In this document: positions 42,372 through 50,547 of the stretch, piece after piece | How the letters are laid out: every line of letters starts with the position of its first letter | Position numbering within the stretch: the stretch's first letter is position 1 | NCBI GenBank assembly: GCA_913774715.1 | Contig: CAJYHS010000226.1 | Coordinates: 1-64,000, forward strand | From: an uncultured Siphonobacter sp. | Lineage (GTDB): Bacteria; Bacteroidota; Bacteroidia; Cytophagales; Spirosomataceae | Direction: 5' to 3' | Length of the DNA: 64,000 bases | Made by a program: the position numbers and the translations under genes | The notes under the pieces: generated by a model | What the model was told of the DNA's origin: nothing | The model's database searches: none | The model's input: the letters and a program-made list of their open reading frames with translations, nothing else

Positions 42372-42821
42372 ATGAAAGCACTCGCCTTTTTTCTGGCTCT
42401 AGGCCTTTCCATAGTTACCGCTCAGGCTCAGGACTCTTACCACGGGGCAAAAATCACAGCGGATAAAGCCCTATCTACGAATCAGCTCGTGGAGAAAATG
42501 CATTCGACCGACACGCTGGATACGAAAGTAACGGGTACGGTAGAATCCGTTTGTAAGATGAAAGGCTGCTGGATGAAAGTAAAATTACCCGAAGGAAAAA
42601 CCATGCGGGTAAGCTTCAAGGATTATGATTTCTTCGTGCCAAAAGACATTGAAGGAAAAACGGTAGTGTTTGAAGGTAAGGCTTTTTCCCGCGTAACGCC
42701 AGTGAAAGAACTCAAACACTACGCTGAAGACGCTGGTAAATCTAAAGAAGAAGTAGCTAAAATCACCGAACCGGAGAAAGCTTTGGTTTTCGTAGCGGAT
42801 GGCGTGATTGTGAAGCAATAA
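42372..42821 (+). CDS. DUF4920-family secreted protein
   Basis: From ATG 42372 (MKALAFFLALGLSIVTAQAQ) the product is 149 aa with a signal peptide (1-20). The mature part matches DUF4920: VTGTVESVCKMKGCWMKVKL with the Cys pair (CKMKGC), then RVSFKDYDFFVPKDIEGKTV. It is predicted to sit in the periplasm and is of unknown function, although the CxxxxC motif suggests metal or redox binding. An upstream ATG at 42315 is less likely because the TAnnTTTG promoter lies inside that extension. It is monocistronic, closed by the hairpin at 42839-42876. Confidence 0.8.
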   Translation: MKALAFFLALGLSIVTAQAQDSYHGAKITADKALSTNQLVEKMHSTDTLDTKVTGTVESVCKMKGCWMKVKLPEGKTMRVSFKDYDFFVPKDIEGKTVVFEGKAFSRVTPVKELKHYAEDAGKSKEEVAKITEPEKALVFVADGVIVKQ

Positions 42822-42838
42822 TAGGTATCCTATGAATT

Positions 42839-42876
42839 ACGAAAGCCGGATCAGGAAATGCTGATCCGGCTTTCGT
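42839..42876 (+). terminator. Terminator after the DUF4920 gene
   Basis: ACGAAAGCCGGATCAG (42839-42854) and CTGATCCGGCTTTCGT (42861-42876) are perfect 16-bp arms with a 6-nt loop, 17 bp after the stop. A GC-rich stem with only a short T stretch at the end. Confidence 0.7.
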
Positions 42877-42890
42877 GTTATACCACTGAA

Positions 42891-42925
42891 GGTAGAGACG
42901 CGACTTCATCGCGTCTGGGTAGAGG
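42891..42925 (+). repeat. Dispersed palindromic repeat, copy B
   Basis: AGACGCGA (42896-42903) and TCGCGTCT (42909-42916) are perfect arms around a 5-nt loop, flanked by GTAGAG and GGGTAGAGG. The reverse complement of the 35-bp unit matches 28602-28636 across its length with few differences. It lies in the gap between the DUF4920 gene and gldF, so it resembles a mobile intergenic palindrome (REP/MITE type). Confidence 0.6.
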
Positions 42926-42959
42926 CAATTTTTACGCTACTCTTGCGGATTTGTAATTT

Positions 42960-43106
42960 TTATAAGCGGATCACATATCCACAATAGTCAGGTTTCGAAT
43001 TGCCAATCCGAAACAGCAATTTCAGCGGAAGAGCAATTGTAGTCGTAATAAAAATCGCCTGTACCCAGACGCCATAAATGGACGTCTTTACCTGATAGGG
43101 AGGGTA
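42960..43106 (-). pseudogene. 48-codon open frame directly following the gldF stop
   Basis: On the minus strand the same reading frame as gldF stays open for 48 codons after its TAA, to a stop at 42960-42962. The predicted peptide contains a hydrophobic span (VWVQAIFITTTIALPLKLL) and a polar end (RIGNSKPDYCGYVIRL), which looks protein-like. There is no ATG. It may be the decayed tail of a lost gene or chance. The palindromic repeat copy B lies 35 bp further on. Confidence 0.3.
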
Positions 43107-43832
43107 TTAATTCCGTTGCGTCAATTTCCAACGCGTAGCAGAAAGGGCCAGAAACATTAAAGAGAGGAAATAAATCACATTCCGGGAGTCGATCAAGCCT
43201 CGTCCCAGAGCGTTATATTGTGTATCCAGACCCAGCCAACCGAGCCAGTAAGCGGCTCCGTTCCATAACTCCAGTCCGGCAATCGAACTGAAGCCTACGT
43301 ATAGAATAAAGCTGATAAATACGCCCAGTAAGAAAGCTACAATCTGATTATCCGTTAGGGATGAAGTAAATAAACCAATAGCCGCAAAGACGCAGCCTAA
43401 GAGAAAAAGTCCCAGATAGGAACCCTGCACGCTGGCAGTATCAATGTTCCCCGCAGGGTTACCTAGCTGATACACCGAGAAATAATAAATCAGCGTAGGG
43501 AGCAGGGTTAATAAAAGTAGAAAACAGGCGGCCAGAAACTTCCCTCCCACTACTTGCCATTCCGTTACAGGCTTGGTAAATAACAACTCCAGTGTCCCAA
43601 TTTTTCGTTCTTCGGCAATGGACCGCATGGTAATCGCTGGAATCAGAAATAGAAAAACGTAGGGGGCGAGATTAAAGAACGAAGCCATATCGGCATATCC
43701 ACCTTCCAGCACACTCGTATCAGGAAAGACCCAAACCAGCAAGCCCATCGCCATTAAAAATACCGCCATCACCACATAACCGACCAGCGAGCTTAAAAAG
43801 GAATGAACTTCTTTCTTGAAAATGGTAAACAT
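43107..43832 (-). CDS. gldF: Gliding-motility ABC transporter permease GldF
   Basis: GldF is the membrane part of the GldA-GldF-GldG ABC exporter linked to gliding in Bacteroidota. The 241 residues hold six membrane spans and the typical ABC-2 start (MFTIFKKEVHSFLSSLVGYV) and loop MRSIAEERKIGTLELLFTKP (near 69-88). GldG normally follows GldF, but here no gldG is seen downstream: the next feature is a remnant frame and a palindromic repeat, then the DUF4920 gene on the other strand. So either gldG is elsewhere or has been lost. Two DUF4199 genes lie upstream on the same strand. Confidence 0.85.
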   Translation of the reverse strand: MFTIFKKEVHSFLSSLVGYVVMAVFLMAMGLLVWVFPDTSVLEGGYADMASFFNLAPYVFLFLIPAITMRSIAEERKIGTLELLFTKPVTEWQVVGGKFLAACFLLLLTLLPTLIYYFSVYQLGNPAGNIDTASVQGSYLGLFLLGCVFAAIGLFTSSLTDNQIVAFLLGVFISFILYVGFSSIAGLELWNGAAYWLGWLGLDTQYNALGRGLIDSRNVIYFLSLMFLALSATRWKLTQRN

Positions 43833-43885
43833 GGATGATATAGGGGATGCTCTTAGGAGTAACGTCAGGAATGCAAAAATTAATA

Positions 43886-44431
43886 TTAACTAAACACTGG
43901 ACGATCTTTTCTCACGACTGCCGCCACGATTAAACCCAAGAGTGTTCCGACTACTACTCCCGTAAAAATCGTCATTACAAAGCTGAAACCAGGATTGGTC
44001 ATCATCGTTACAAATCGCATGGCTGTATCAATTTGTTCATCGCTCATACCTCTTTCTTCATAGGCATTTCGCAACGAACGCAAGGTTCTATCCTGAGCTG
44101 AACTATCAATAAACTGGGTATAAATTAAAATGATACCCGCCGAAGTAACGCCCCAAACGGCACCTGTCAACGCAGTTACTCCTACGCCTTGTCCGTAGGT
44201 AATATAGCCTTGATTTAAGCTTCTAAATTCGCGGGTAGCCAGTATTAGTATTAACACCGTAAACCCAATTTGCAGAAAATTAGCTAGTAAACCCATTCCC
44301 ATATTAGCTTTCATGGGATCATCCGGCATGAGATTTAGAGCCTGATACCCAATGGATATAATACCAGTCACAATTCCGGAGATAATTCCCCACTTTAAAG
44401 CAATCCGGGCGGTTGAAGGTGTTGGTTCCAT
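43886..44431 (-). CDS. DUF4199-family membrane protein, first copy (181 aa)
   Basis: The protein has four hydrophobic helices (about 11-33, 46-66, 87-108 and 148-172) and the conserved ALKWGIISGIVTGI start of DUF4199. The cytoplasmic or periplasmic loop (about 108-142) contains Arg/Glu-rich helices. Function is unknown, but DUF4199 genes are common near gldF and dihydroorotase genes in Cytophagales. It starts 38 bp after the second DUF4199 gene's stop, so the two are probably co-transcribed with the dihydroorotase-like gene. Confidence 0.8.
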   Translation of the reverse strand: MEPTPSTARIALKWGIISGIVTGIISIGYQALNLMPDDPMKANMGMGLLANFLQIGFTVLILILATREFRSLNQGYITYGQGVGVTALTGAVWGVTSAGIILIYTQFIDSSAQDRTLRSLRNAYEERGMSDEQIDTAMRFVTMMTNPGFSFVMTIFTGVVVGTLLGLIVAAVVRKDRPVFS

Positions 44432-44469
44432 TACTTCGTTTTCTGTTTAGAGTTTTCCGTTAGGTGATT

Positions 44470-45021
44470 CTAGTAATAGGTACTCAGACTAGTTTTTCGA
44501 ACATAAATTCCCACTAATGCGGCATACAGAAAATGGAGAAGCATACGAAGAATTCCGAAGTTACTCCAGAAGATAGAACTAGGAGAAATCTGTTCAATCT
44601 GTTGAAGAAAGGTTTTAAAATCAATCGGTCCGCCTTCTTGATCTCCACCAAATTGCTCCTGCATGGAAGCACGATCCTGTAAAGCCAACTTTTTCAGTTC
44701 TGTAATAAATTCGGGAATCAGTGAAGGTTCAACTGAAGAGGTGTAATAAGCTACCAGACCACCATCCACCGCACTGGCAATTAGTACCACGACCATGCAG
44801 AAGCCAAAGATTTCCAGAAAATTAACCGTCCGATTAACCGTTTTCCAGTAGCGATACGCTCCGGCAGCCATAGCAATCCACATGAATACCATACCGATAT
44901 TCCGGCGGGTGCCCAGCGGCATGGCGTCGCTGACTTTTAGGATATAAAAAAAGATAAAACACGCCAGTCCGGCCACAATGCCGAAAATAACTGACAATCG
45001 GAGGAAAACATTACTATTCAT
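44470..45021 (-). CDS. DUF4199-family membrane protein, second copy (183 aa)
   Basis: Four hydrophobic helices (about 7-27, 39-56, 68-92 and 152-172) and the FGIVAGLACFIFFYIL-type start place it in DUF4199. It lies 48 bp after the dihydroorotase-like gene and 38 bp before the other DUF4199 gene, both on the same strand. The two copies share layout but not close sequence, so the duplication is probably old. Function is unknown. Confidence 0.75.
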   Translation of the reverse strand: MNSNVFLRLSVIFGIVAGLACFIFFYILKVSDAMPLGTRRNIGMVFMWIAMAAGAYRYWKTVNRTVNFLEIFGFCMVVVLIASAVDGGLVAYYTSSVEPSLIPEFITELKKLALQDRASMQEQFGGDQEGGPIDFKTFLQQIEQISPSSIFWSNFGILRMLLHFLYAALVGIYVRKTSLSTYY

Positions 45022-45069
45022 GGCATGGGGGATGGCTGATTTTTGTTCGACAAAAATCAGCCATTGCTA

Positions 45070-46374
45070 TTATACTTTAAAACTCAGGGACTGACTATGA
45101 AAAGTGCTTTTACCCTGATTCACAATACCGTATACTTTTCCTCGAAGAGTTTTTCCCAGGAAAGGCGTATTTTTTCCTTTCGATTTCCACTCCGCTGCTG
45201 ATACCGTCCATTCTTCCTCAGGGTTGAATGCCGTTAACTGGGCGATTTGTCCTTCGGCGATGGTAACGGGGCTGCGTTTCAAAATGGAACGAGGATGCGA
45301 GGTAAATAAGGCTAAGACCTTATCCAGCTCTAAGTCACCGTAAGTCATTGCAGTGGCAAAAGCCGTTTCGAGGCTACTAATCCCAAAATCAGCCAGATCG
45401 AATTCCAGATTTTTAGATTCCGCATCCTGAGGGTAATGATCGGAAACCAGGGCATCGATGGTACCATCAGCCAAGCCTGCTTTCAGAGCAGCTACCTCTT
45501 CCGCAGGTCGGAAAGGAGGCATTACTTTCAGGTTTGTATCGAAACTCACCAGATCCGCATCCGTGAAGGCCAGGTAATGAGCCGCCGTATCGCAGGTAAC
45601 GGGTAACCCCTGAGCTTTCGCCTGACGAATTAACTCTACCGCACGAGCGGTTGATACCAGAGAGAAATGTAGTCTTGGGCGTAAATCAAAGGTTTCAACG
45701 GCGTATTCCAGCAATCGTAAATCCCGCTGAATCATCAGTTCCTCTGCCATGGTCGGGATACCCCGCATACCTAACAGAGTGCTGACATTACCTTCGTGCA
45801 TTTGACCGTGAACCGTTAGGGAAAGTTCTTCCGGACGCTGAATCAAAAGCCCATTCACCTGGGCCAGGTACTGAAGCGATTTAAGCAGAATATCAGGATT
45901 CCAGATGGGATGTTCACCATCGGTATATGCTACGGCTCCTGCGTGATGCAAGTCGAGCATTTCGGTAAAATCCTTCCCATCACAACCTAGCGTTAAAGCA
46001 GCGGCAGGTAGGAATTGTACCGCCTGTTGCTCCGAAAAGCGACGGATATAATTCAGGCTTTCCTTACTTTGAATCACGGGCTTCGTGTTAGGCAACAGAA
46101 CGATTTCGGTGAAACCACCCGCAGCTGCCGCCCGTTTCAGGCTATATAAATCTTCCTTAGACTCATACCCGGGATCTTTGGCGTGCACGCGTAAATCGCA
46201 CCAACCGGGGGATAAACACAAGCCGGGGATGTTGATTTCCTGCCCTACCGAAGCAGCCGAAAGATTTTGACCAATTTTCCGAATAACCCCGTCTTCAATC
46301 CATACGTCGGCCAGTTGACCATGCAGCGGCGAATGAGGATCAAGAATTCGGGCGGAACGAAAGAGAAGATTCAT
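45070..46374 (-). CDS. Dihydroorotase-like amidohydrolase lacking several metal ligands
   Basis: The 434-residue product has the amidohydrolase fold of class I dihydroorotase, the pyrimidine enzyme that closes carbamoyl aspartate. However, the canonical metal motif HxH reads RVH (GWCDLRVHAKDPG), the usual HVST histidine is Leu (LHFSLVST), and DHAPH reads DHYPQ. This is the degenerate class seen in Bacteroidota, which may be a structural partner of the carbamoyltransferase or a pseudoenzyme; an active PyrC would be needed elsewhere. It lies upstream of the DUF4199 pair, likely in the same transcript. Confidence 0.8.
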   Translation of the reverse strand: MNLLFRSARILDPHSPLHGQLADVWIEDGVIRKIGQNLSAASVGQEINIPGLCLSPGWCDLRVHAKDPGYESKEDLYSLKRAAAAGGFTEIVLLPNTKPVIQSKESLNYIRRFSEQQAVQFLPAAALTLGCDGKDFTEMLDLHHAGAVAYTDGEHPIWNPDILLKSLQYLAQVNGLLIQRPEELSLTVHGQMHEGNVSTLLGMRGIPTMAEELMIQRDLRLLEYAVETFDLRPRLHFSLVSTARAVELIRQAKAQGLPVTCDTAAHYLAFTDADLVSFDTNLKVMPPFRPAEEVAALKAGLADGTIDALVSDHYPQDAESKNLEFDLADFGISSLETAFATAMTYGDLELDKVLALFTSHPRSILKRSPVTIAEGQIAQLTAFNPEEEWTVSAAEWKSKGKNTPFLGKTLRGKVYGIVNQGKSTFHSQSLSFKV

Positions 46375-46396
46375 TTCTGAAGGGTCGTATGTTGAA

Positions 46397-46440
46397 CAAG
46401 GAACAAAGCAGACCGATGGCTCGATTTACTTTGTTCCTTG
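46397..46440. repeat. Inverted repeat between gcvH and the dihydroorotase-like gene
   Basis: CAAGGAACAAAG (46397-46408) and CTTTGTTCCTTG (46429-46440) are perfect 12-bp arms with a 20-nt loop. No T-tract is adjacent. It ends 23 bp upstream of the dihydroorotase-like ATG, so it could be part of its leader or an operator. Confidence 0.45.
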
Positions 46441-46468
46441 CTCAGGATCTTTAATGAAGAAAACGATG

Positions 46469-46491
46469 GTATGAAAGGCTTGCTTTCATAC
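46469..46491 (-). terminator. Hairpin downstream of gcvH
   Basis: GTATGAAAG (46469-46477) and CTTTCATAC (46483-46491) are perfect 9-bp arms with a 5-nt loop, 13 bp after the gcvH stop. A short T stretch follows on the minus strand, so it probably ends the gcvH transcript. Confidence 0.5.
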
Positions 46492-46504
46492 GTACTCGCT
46501 TCTA

Positions 46505-46885
46505 TTAATGTACAGACTGCTGATACGTTGCCGCATCCATCAGATCGTCCAGATCAGCGGGGTTGCTAACTTCCAGCTTGATGATCCAGCCTTCACCGTA
46601 AGGATCAGAGTTCAGCGTATCCGGATTATCGTTCAGTGATTCGTTCACTTCCAGAACTTTACCAGCTACGGGCAAAAACAGATCAGAAACCGTTTTCACA
46701 GCTTCTACGGAGCCAAATACTTCGTTAGCAGCCAACTCTTCGTTCAGTGAATTCACCTCAACGAAAACTACGTCGCCCAATTGATCTTGAGCATAATCGG
46801 TGATACCAATCAATGCTACGTTGCCGTCTACGAGCTTAATCCATTCGTGTTCAGCGGTGTAGCGAAGTTCTTCGGGAAAGTTCAT
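46505..46885 (-). CDS. gcvH: Glycine cleavage system H protein
   Basis: GcvH carries the lipoyl-bound aminomethyl group between the P, T and L proteins of the glycine cleavage complex. At 126 residues the length is standard. The lipoyl lysine is Lys64 in GSVEAVKTVSDL, inside the usual hammerhead fold, and the start MNFPEELRYTAEHEWI aligns with the family. No gcvT or gcvP is adjacent, so the system is scattered. It appears monocistronic, with a hairpin downstream. Confidence 0.95.
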   Translation of the reverse strand: MNFPEELRYTAEHEWIKLVDGNVALIGITDYAQDQLGDVVFVEVNSLNEELAANEVFGSVEAVKTVSDLFLPVAGKVLEVNESLNDNPDTLNSDPYGEGWIIKLEVSNPADLDDLMDAATYQQSVH

Positions 46886-47120
46886 GTGTTTGTGATGCCA
46901 ATCGGTGCTAAATGGTACGCAAGTTACTCAAAGAGTTTAGGGTTTTGATTGATGGGTTTTGAGTTTTTTTAAAATTGGAACTTTTTGAGTGTAGTGATTA
47001 AAGCTCAGAGGTAGGAAAATGAAGTGAATGTCGCTTTACAGAAATTCATAAAAATCCAGTGAATGCCCTGCTTTGGTACACTGTTTTTATTCTAGTTCTT
47101 AAATCAACCCAAGTAATACT

Positions 47121-47267
47121 ATGAAAATGAACACAGCACCCAGAGGCCAAAGCCATATCAGTAAACCCGAAAACAAGGATAACCTGGATAGTCGGGTCAA
47201 GGAAGAACGGAACAATAATTCCAATAATCGAAAAGATGTGAAGTCGAAGCCAAAGTCAAGCAACTAA
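47121..47267 (+). CDS. Small hydrophilic protein (48 aa)
   Basis: The frame ATG 47121 to TAA 47265-47267 codes for 48 residues, basic, rich in Asn, Lys, Ser and Asp (KMNTAPRGQSHISKPENKDN, then EERNNNSNNRKDV). There is no hydrophobic segment, so it is likely disordered. I do not recognise a family. A clean terminator lies 48 bp downstream (47316-47347), and the gap has no other gene, which favours a real gene over a chance frame. A stress or DNA/RNA-binding role is only a guess. Confidence 0.5.
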   Translation: MKMNTAPRGQSHISKPENKDNLDSRVKEERNNNSNNRKDVKSKPKSSN

Positions 47268-47315
47268 TAGTTTGTTTGGATTTACGACTGTCCGTTTTAA
47301 ATAGCATTCCCACGA

Positions 47316-47347
47316 AAAAGCCGCTCCGAGGATTCGAAGCGGCTTTT
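47316..47347. terminator. Terminator between the 48-aa gene and uxuA
   Basis: AAAAGCCGCT (47316-47325) and AGCGGCTTTT (47338-47347) are perfect 10-bp arms around a 12-nt loop, with A and T runs on both ends. It can end the plus-strand small gene and the convergent uxuA. Confidence 0.7.
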
Positions 47348-47386
47348 CTTATGGTATAGCTGTCAGCGGAAAACTCAACTGAACGC

Positions 47387-48583
47387 TCAAAGATTCTGAC
47401 TAATACCTAATTCCAGACCACGTAACTCAGCTAAACCCCGCAAACGGCCAATAGCCGTATACCCCGGATTTGTGCGTTTTTCAGGATTCAGATCGTCCAG
47501 CATCCGGTGACCGTGATCAGGACGCATCGGAATATTTACGTCAGGTCGGCCTTCTTTTTCCCGACGTTGCATTTCTTCCACAGCCGCTTTCATCACCTCG
47601 TACATATCGGCATGTCCTTCGAGGTGATTGGCTTCGTGAAACGTTTCCGGTACTTCATCAATCTCGCGGTGCACACTTCTGAAGTGAAAGAAGTGAATCC
47701 GGGGACCGAATTCCCGGAGCATGGCGGGCATATCATTATCCGCCCGAACGCCGAAACTGCCCGTACAGAACGTTAAACCATTGGCTGGAGAGTCAACCGC
47801 GGCAAACATTTCCCGTACGTCAGCTGCCGTGCTTAATACCCGGGGTAAGCCCAGAATAGGCCGTGGGGGATCATCGGGGTGAATGCAGAGATTAATGCCT
47901 ACTTCTTCCGCTACTGGCACCACTGCCCGCAGGAAGTAATACAGGTTTTGACGTAACTCGAAATCCCCAACTTCCGCGTAGTAGTCCAGTACTTTCTGGA
48001 ATTGCTCAACGGTAAAGCTTTCCTCCGAACCCGGTAACCCGGCAATGATATTGCGAATCAGTTTCTCCTTCGCTCCTTCGCTCATGGCCTGATAATAAGC
48101 TTTCGCCCGTGCTTGGAACGACTCCGAATATTCCGCTTCTGCCGCCGCCCGTTTCAGGATAAATAATTCAAAAGCGGCAAAAGCCACCGCATCAAAACGC
48201 AGGGCCTCCGAACCGTCTTCTACGACGTAGGCCAGATCAGTACGGGTCCAGTCCAGAACCGGCATGAAGTTGTAACAAACGGTTTTAATACCATGCTCAG
48301 CCAGATTTCGCAGCGTTTGCTGGTAATTGGCAATGAGCTGATCGCGATCGGGCATCCCCCGTTTGATATGCTCGTGTACGGGAACGCTTTCCACCACGGC
48401 CCAGGTTAATCCAGCGGCTTCAATGATGGTTTTGCGGGATTCGATGGCTTCAGAAGTCCAGACTTTTCCGTTGGGAATATCGTGTAAAGCCGATACGATT
48501 CCGGTAGCTCCGGCCTGCCGGATGTCCGATAACTTCACCGGATCTTTTGGTCCGAACCAACGGAACGATTGTAATAATGGCAT
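47387..48583 (-). CDS. uxuA: Mannonate dehydratase
   Basis: UxuA dehydrates D-mannonate to 2-keto-3-deoxygluconate in glucuronate catabolism. The 398-residue length and motifs fit the family: [20 protein letters not shown] at the start, the metal/substrate segment [18 protein letters not shown] (about 235-253), FCTGSFGVR (about 275-283) and the C-terminal [13 protein letters not shown] (about 358-370). It is on the same strand as uxaA and uxaB but follows the long hairpin at 48719-48786, so it may be read from its own promoter. Confidence 0.95.
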   Translation of the reverse strand: MPLLQSFRWFGPKDPVKLSDIRQAGATGIVSALHDIPNGKVWTSEAIESRKTIIEAAGLTWAVVESVPVHEHIKRGMPDRDQLIANYQQTLRNLAEHGIKTVCYNFMPVLDWTRTDLAYVVEDGSEALRFDAVAFAAFELFILKRAAAEAEYSESFQARAKAYYQAMSEGAKEKLIRNIIAGLPGSEESFTVEQFQKVLDYYAEVGDFELRQNLYYFLRAVVPVAEEVGINLCIHPDDPPRPILGLPRVLSTAADVREMFAAVDSPANGLTFCTGSFGVRADNDMPAMLREFGPRIHFFHFRSVHREIDEVPETFHEANHLEGHADMYEVMKAAVEEMQRREKEGRPDVNIPMRPDHGHRMLDDLNPEKRTNPGYTAIGRLRGLAELRGLELGISQNL

Positions 48584-48718
48584 AATGCGTTTAGAGTTTT
48601 CGGTTTAGAGTTTTGAGTTACGAATCAATCTCTAAACGATTTGAAGTAAGGATAGGAGCATTTTATTGGGATCAAACCTACTAACTTGTCAGTAATGGCT
48701 TTCCCCAAAACTTAAAAA

Positions 48719-48786
48719 ATTCCTAAAGAATGGAAGGTTACCGATTGAATCAACATGCGTCGGTGAAACATCCATTCTTTAGGAAT
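48719..48786 (-). terminator. Long hairpin between uxaA and uxuA
   Basis: ATTCCTAAAGAATGGA (48719-48734) and TCCATTCTTTAGGAAT (48771-48786) are perfect 16-bp arms; the loop holds a second ACCGA/TCGGT stem. For the minus-strand uxaBA transcript a T6 run follows, so it is probably an intrinsic terminator with a long loop, separating uxaA from uxuA. Confidence 0.65.
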
Positions 48787-48808
48787 CTTTGGTAATTCAG
48801 AAAATCAA

Positions 48809-50461
48809 TTACAACGAAACGCCGCGTTTCCAGGGGATGAAATCATCCTGACCCAGCCGCACCGAATGAGGAGTAACGGTTCCGCTCGCTACCTGAATCA
48901 CGTAATCCAGGATGCGTTCGCCTGCTTCTTCAATGCCCTCTTCGCCGTCAATGATCGTACCACAGTTAATGTCGATGATGTCGTTCATTTTGTTGTACAG
49001 CTTCGTGTTCGTCGAAAGCTTGATTACTGGAGTAATCGGGTTACCCGTAGGCGTACCTAATCCCGTCGTAAATAATACTACGGTTGCACCCGAAGCAACT
49101 TCGGCCGTCGTACTTTCCACGTCGTTACCCGGCGTACAGACCAGATTCAGACCGGGCTTGGTTACCTTTTCGGGGTAATCCAGTACGTCTACTACGGGAG
49201 AATTTCCGCCTTTTTTAGCAGCTCCGGCTGACTTAATGGCATCGGTGATCAATCCATCTTTGATATTACCCGGCGAAGGGTTCATGTAGAAACCAGAACC
49301 CACGGCTTCAGCCCGGGAGTTATAGACTTTCATCAGAGAATTGAAACGCTTGGCTGTTTCTTCGTCTACGCAACGGTCGGATAACTCCTGCTCCACGCCG
49401 CATAACTCGGGGAATTCCGCCAGAATAACGGTTCCGCCTAGTGATACCAGAATATCGGACGTATGACCGATAGCAGGGTTCGCTGAAATTCCTGAGAATC
49501 CATCCGAGCCACCGCATTCCAGTCCGATGACTAGTTTGGAAAGAGGCGTCGGCTGACGTTCAATTTTATTAGCTTCAATCAAACCCGCGAAGGTTTGCTT
49601 GATGGCTCCGGCCACGAGTTTTTCTTCAGAACCAATTTCCTGCTGCTCAAATACGTAAAGCGGTTTGGCAAAATTGGGGTCACGTTTAGCGATTTCTTCC
49701 TTCAGAATGGATACCTGAGCATTTTGGCAACCCAGACTCAGCACCGTCACTCCGGCTACGTTCGGGTGCGTGGCATAACCCGCCAGCAATCCACACAAAG
49801 CCTGAGCATCGGAACGCGTGCCGCCGCAACCCATTTCGTGGTTGAGGAATTTCACACCGTCTACATTCGGAAATAGCCGGGTCGGTGCTCCTACTTCTTC
49901 TTCAATGGCTAAATCCGCTTCCAGAATTTCAGCTACGGACTTACCCGAACGATACAGGCTGATCAACTGCTCGGTCTGATCTTTCCAGGTTTGATTTTTA
50001 CCGTAACCCAGCGAATCCACGAGAGCTTCCCGCATCACTTCCAGGTTCCGCGTTTCGCAGAATACCATCGGCAGGACAATCCAGTAGTTACCCGTCCCGA
50101 CGCTGCCGTCCTGACGCGGGTAACCCATAAAGGTCCGCTGATTGAATTTAGACGTATCCGGTTGCTGCCAGTCCAGCTTCCGCGAGCCCAGACCAAAGTC
50201 TTCGGACGCGTGACGCGTGTTGAAGGTATGCATCAAACCGCCCCGGGGAATAAACTGTTTGGCTTTACCAACCAGTACGCCGTACATGGTAATGTCTTCA
50301 TCTACGGCCCGGTCTTCTGTAAGAAATTTATGTTTGGCCGCGATATCATCGACCAGCTCATACTCAACGCCTTCGAACGTAATGACTTCGCCCTTCTTCA
50401 AATCAGTGAGGGCTACAATAACGTTATCTGCGGGGTGGACTTTTAATACTCGTTGCTGCAT
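48809..50461 (-). CDS. uxaA: Altronate dehydratase
   Basis: UxaA dehydrates D-altronate to 2-keto-3-deoxygluconate in the galacturonate branch. The 550-residue protein has an N-terminal SAF-type domain (about 1-95: VALTDLKKGEVITFEGVEYEL) and the large catalytic part, with QNYRGSGKV-like segments replaced here by SVGTGNYWIVLPMVFC (about 119-134). NHEMGCGGTRSDAQALCGLL (about 206-225) and LECGGSDGFSGISANPA (about 310-326) follow. It is 86 bp after uxaB on the same strand. Together they convert tagaturonate to KDG. Confidence 0.95.
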   Translation of the reverse strand: MQQRVLKVHPADNVIVALTDLKKGEVITFEGVEYELVDDIAAKHKFLTEDRAVDEDITMYGVLVGKAKQFIPRGGLMHTFNTRHASEDFGLGSRKLDWQQPDTSKFNQRTFMGYPRQDGSVGTGNYWIVLPMVFCETRNLEVMREALVDSLGYGKNQTWKDQTEQLISLYRSGKSVAEILEADLAIEEEVGAPTRLFPNVDGVKFLNHEMGCGGTRSDAQALCGLLAGYATHPNVAGVTVLSLGCQNAQVSILKEEIAKRDPNFAKPLYVFEQQEIGSEEKLVAGAIKQTFAGLIEANKIERQPTPLSKLVIGLECGGSDGFSGISANPAIGHTSDILVSLGGTVILAEFPELCGVEQELSDRCVDEETAKRFNSLMKVYNSRAEAVGSGFYMNPSPGNIKDGLITDAIKSAGAAKKGGNSPVVDVLDYPEKVTKPGLNLVCTPGNDVESTTAEVASGATVVLFTTGLGTPTGNPITPVIKLSTNTKLYNKMNDIIDINCGTIIDGEEGIEEAGERILDYVIQVASGTVTPHSVRLGQDDFIPWKRGVSL

Positions 50462-50547
50462 GGAGGTAAAAAGATTCTTTCCTTCAAAAGACGAATCTCA
50501 GGAATTGCTACCCGAAATTATCCCAAAAAAGAACGGATGTTTATCAC

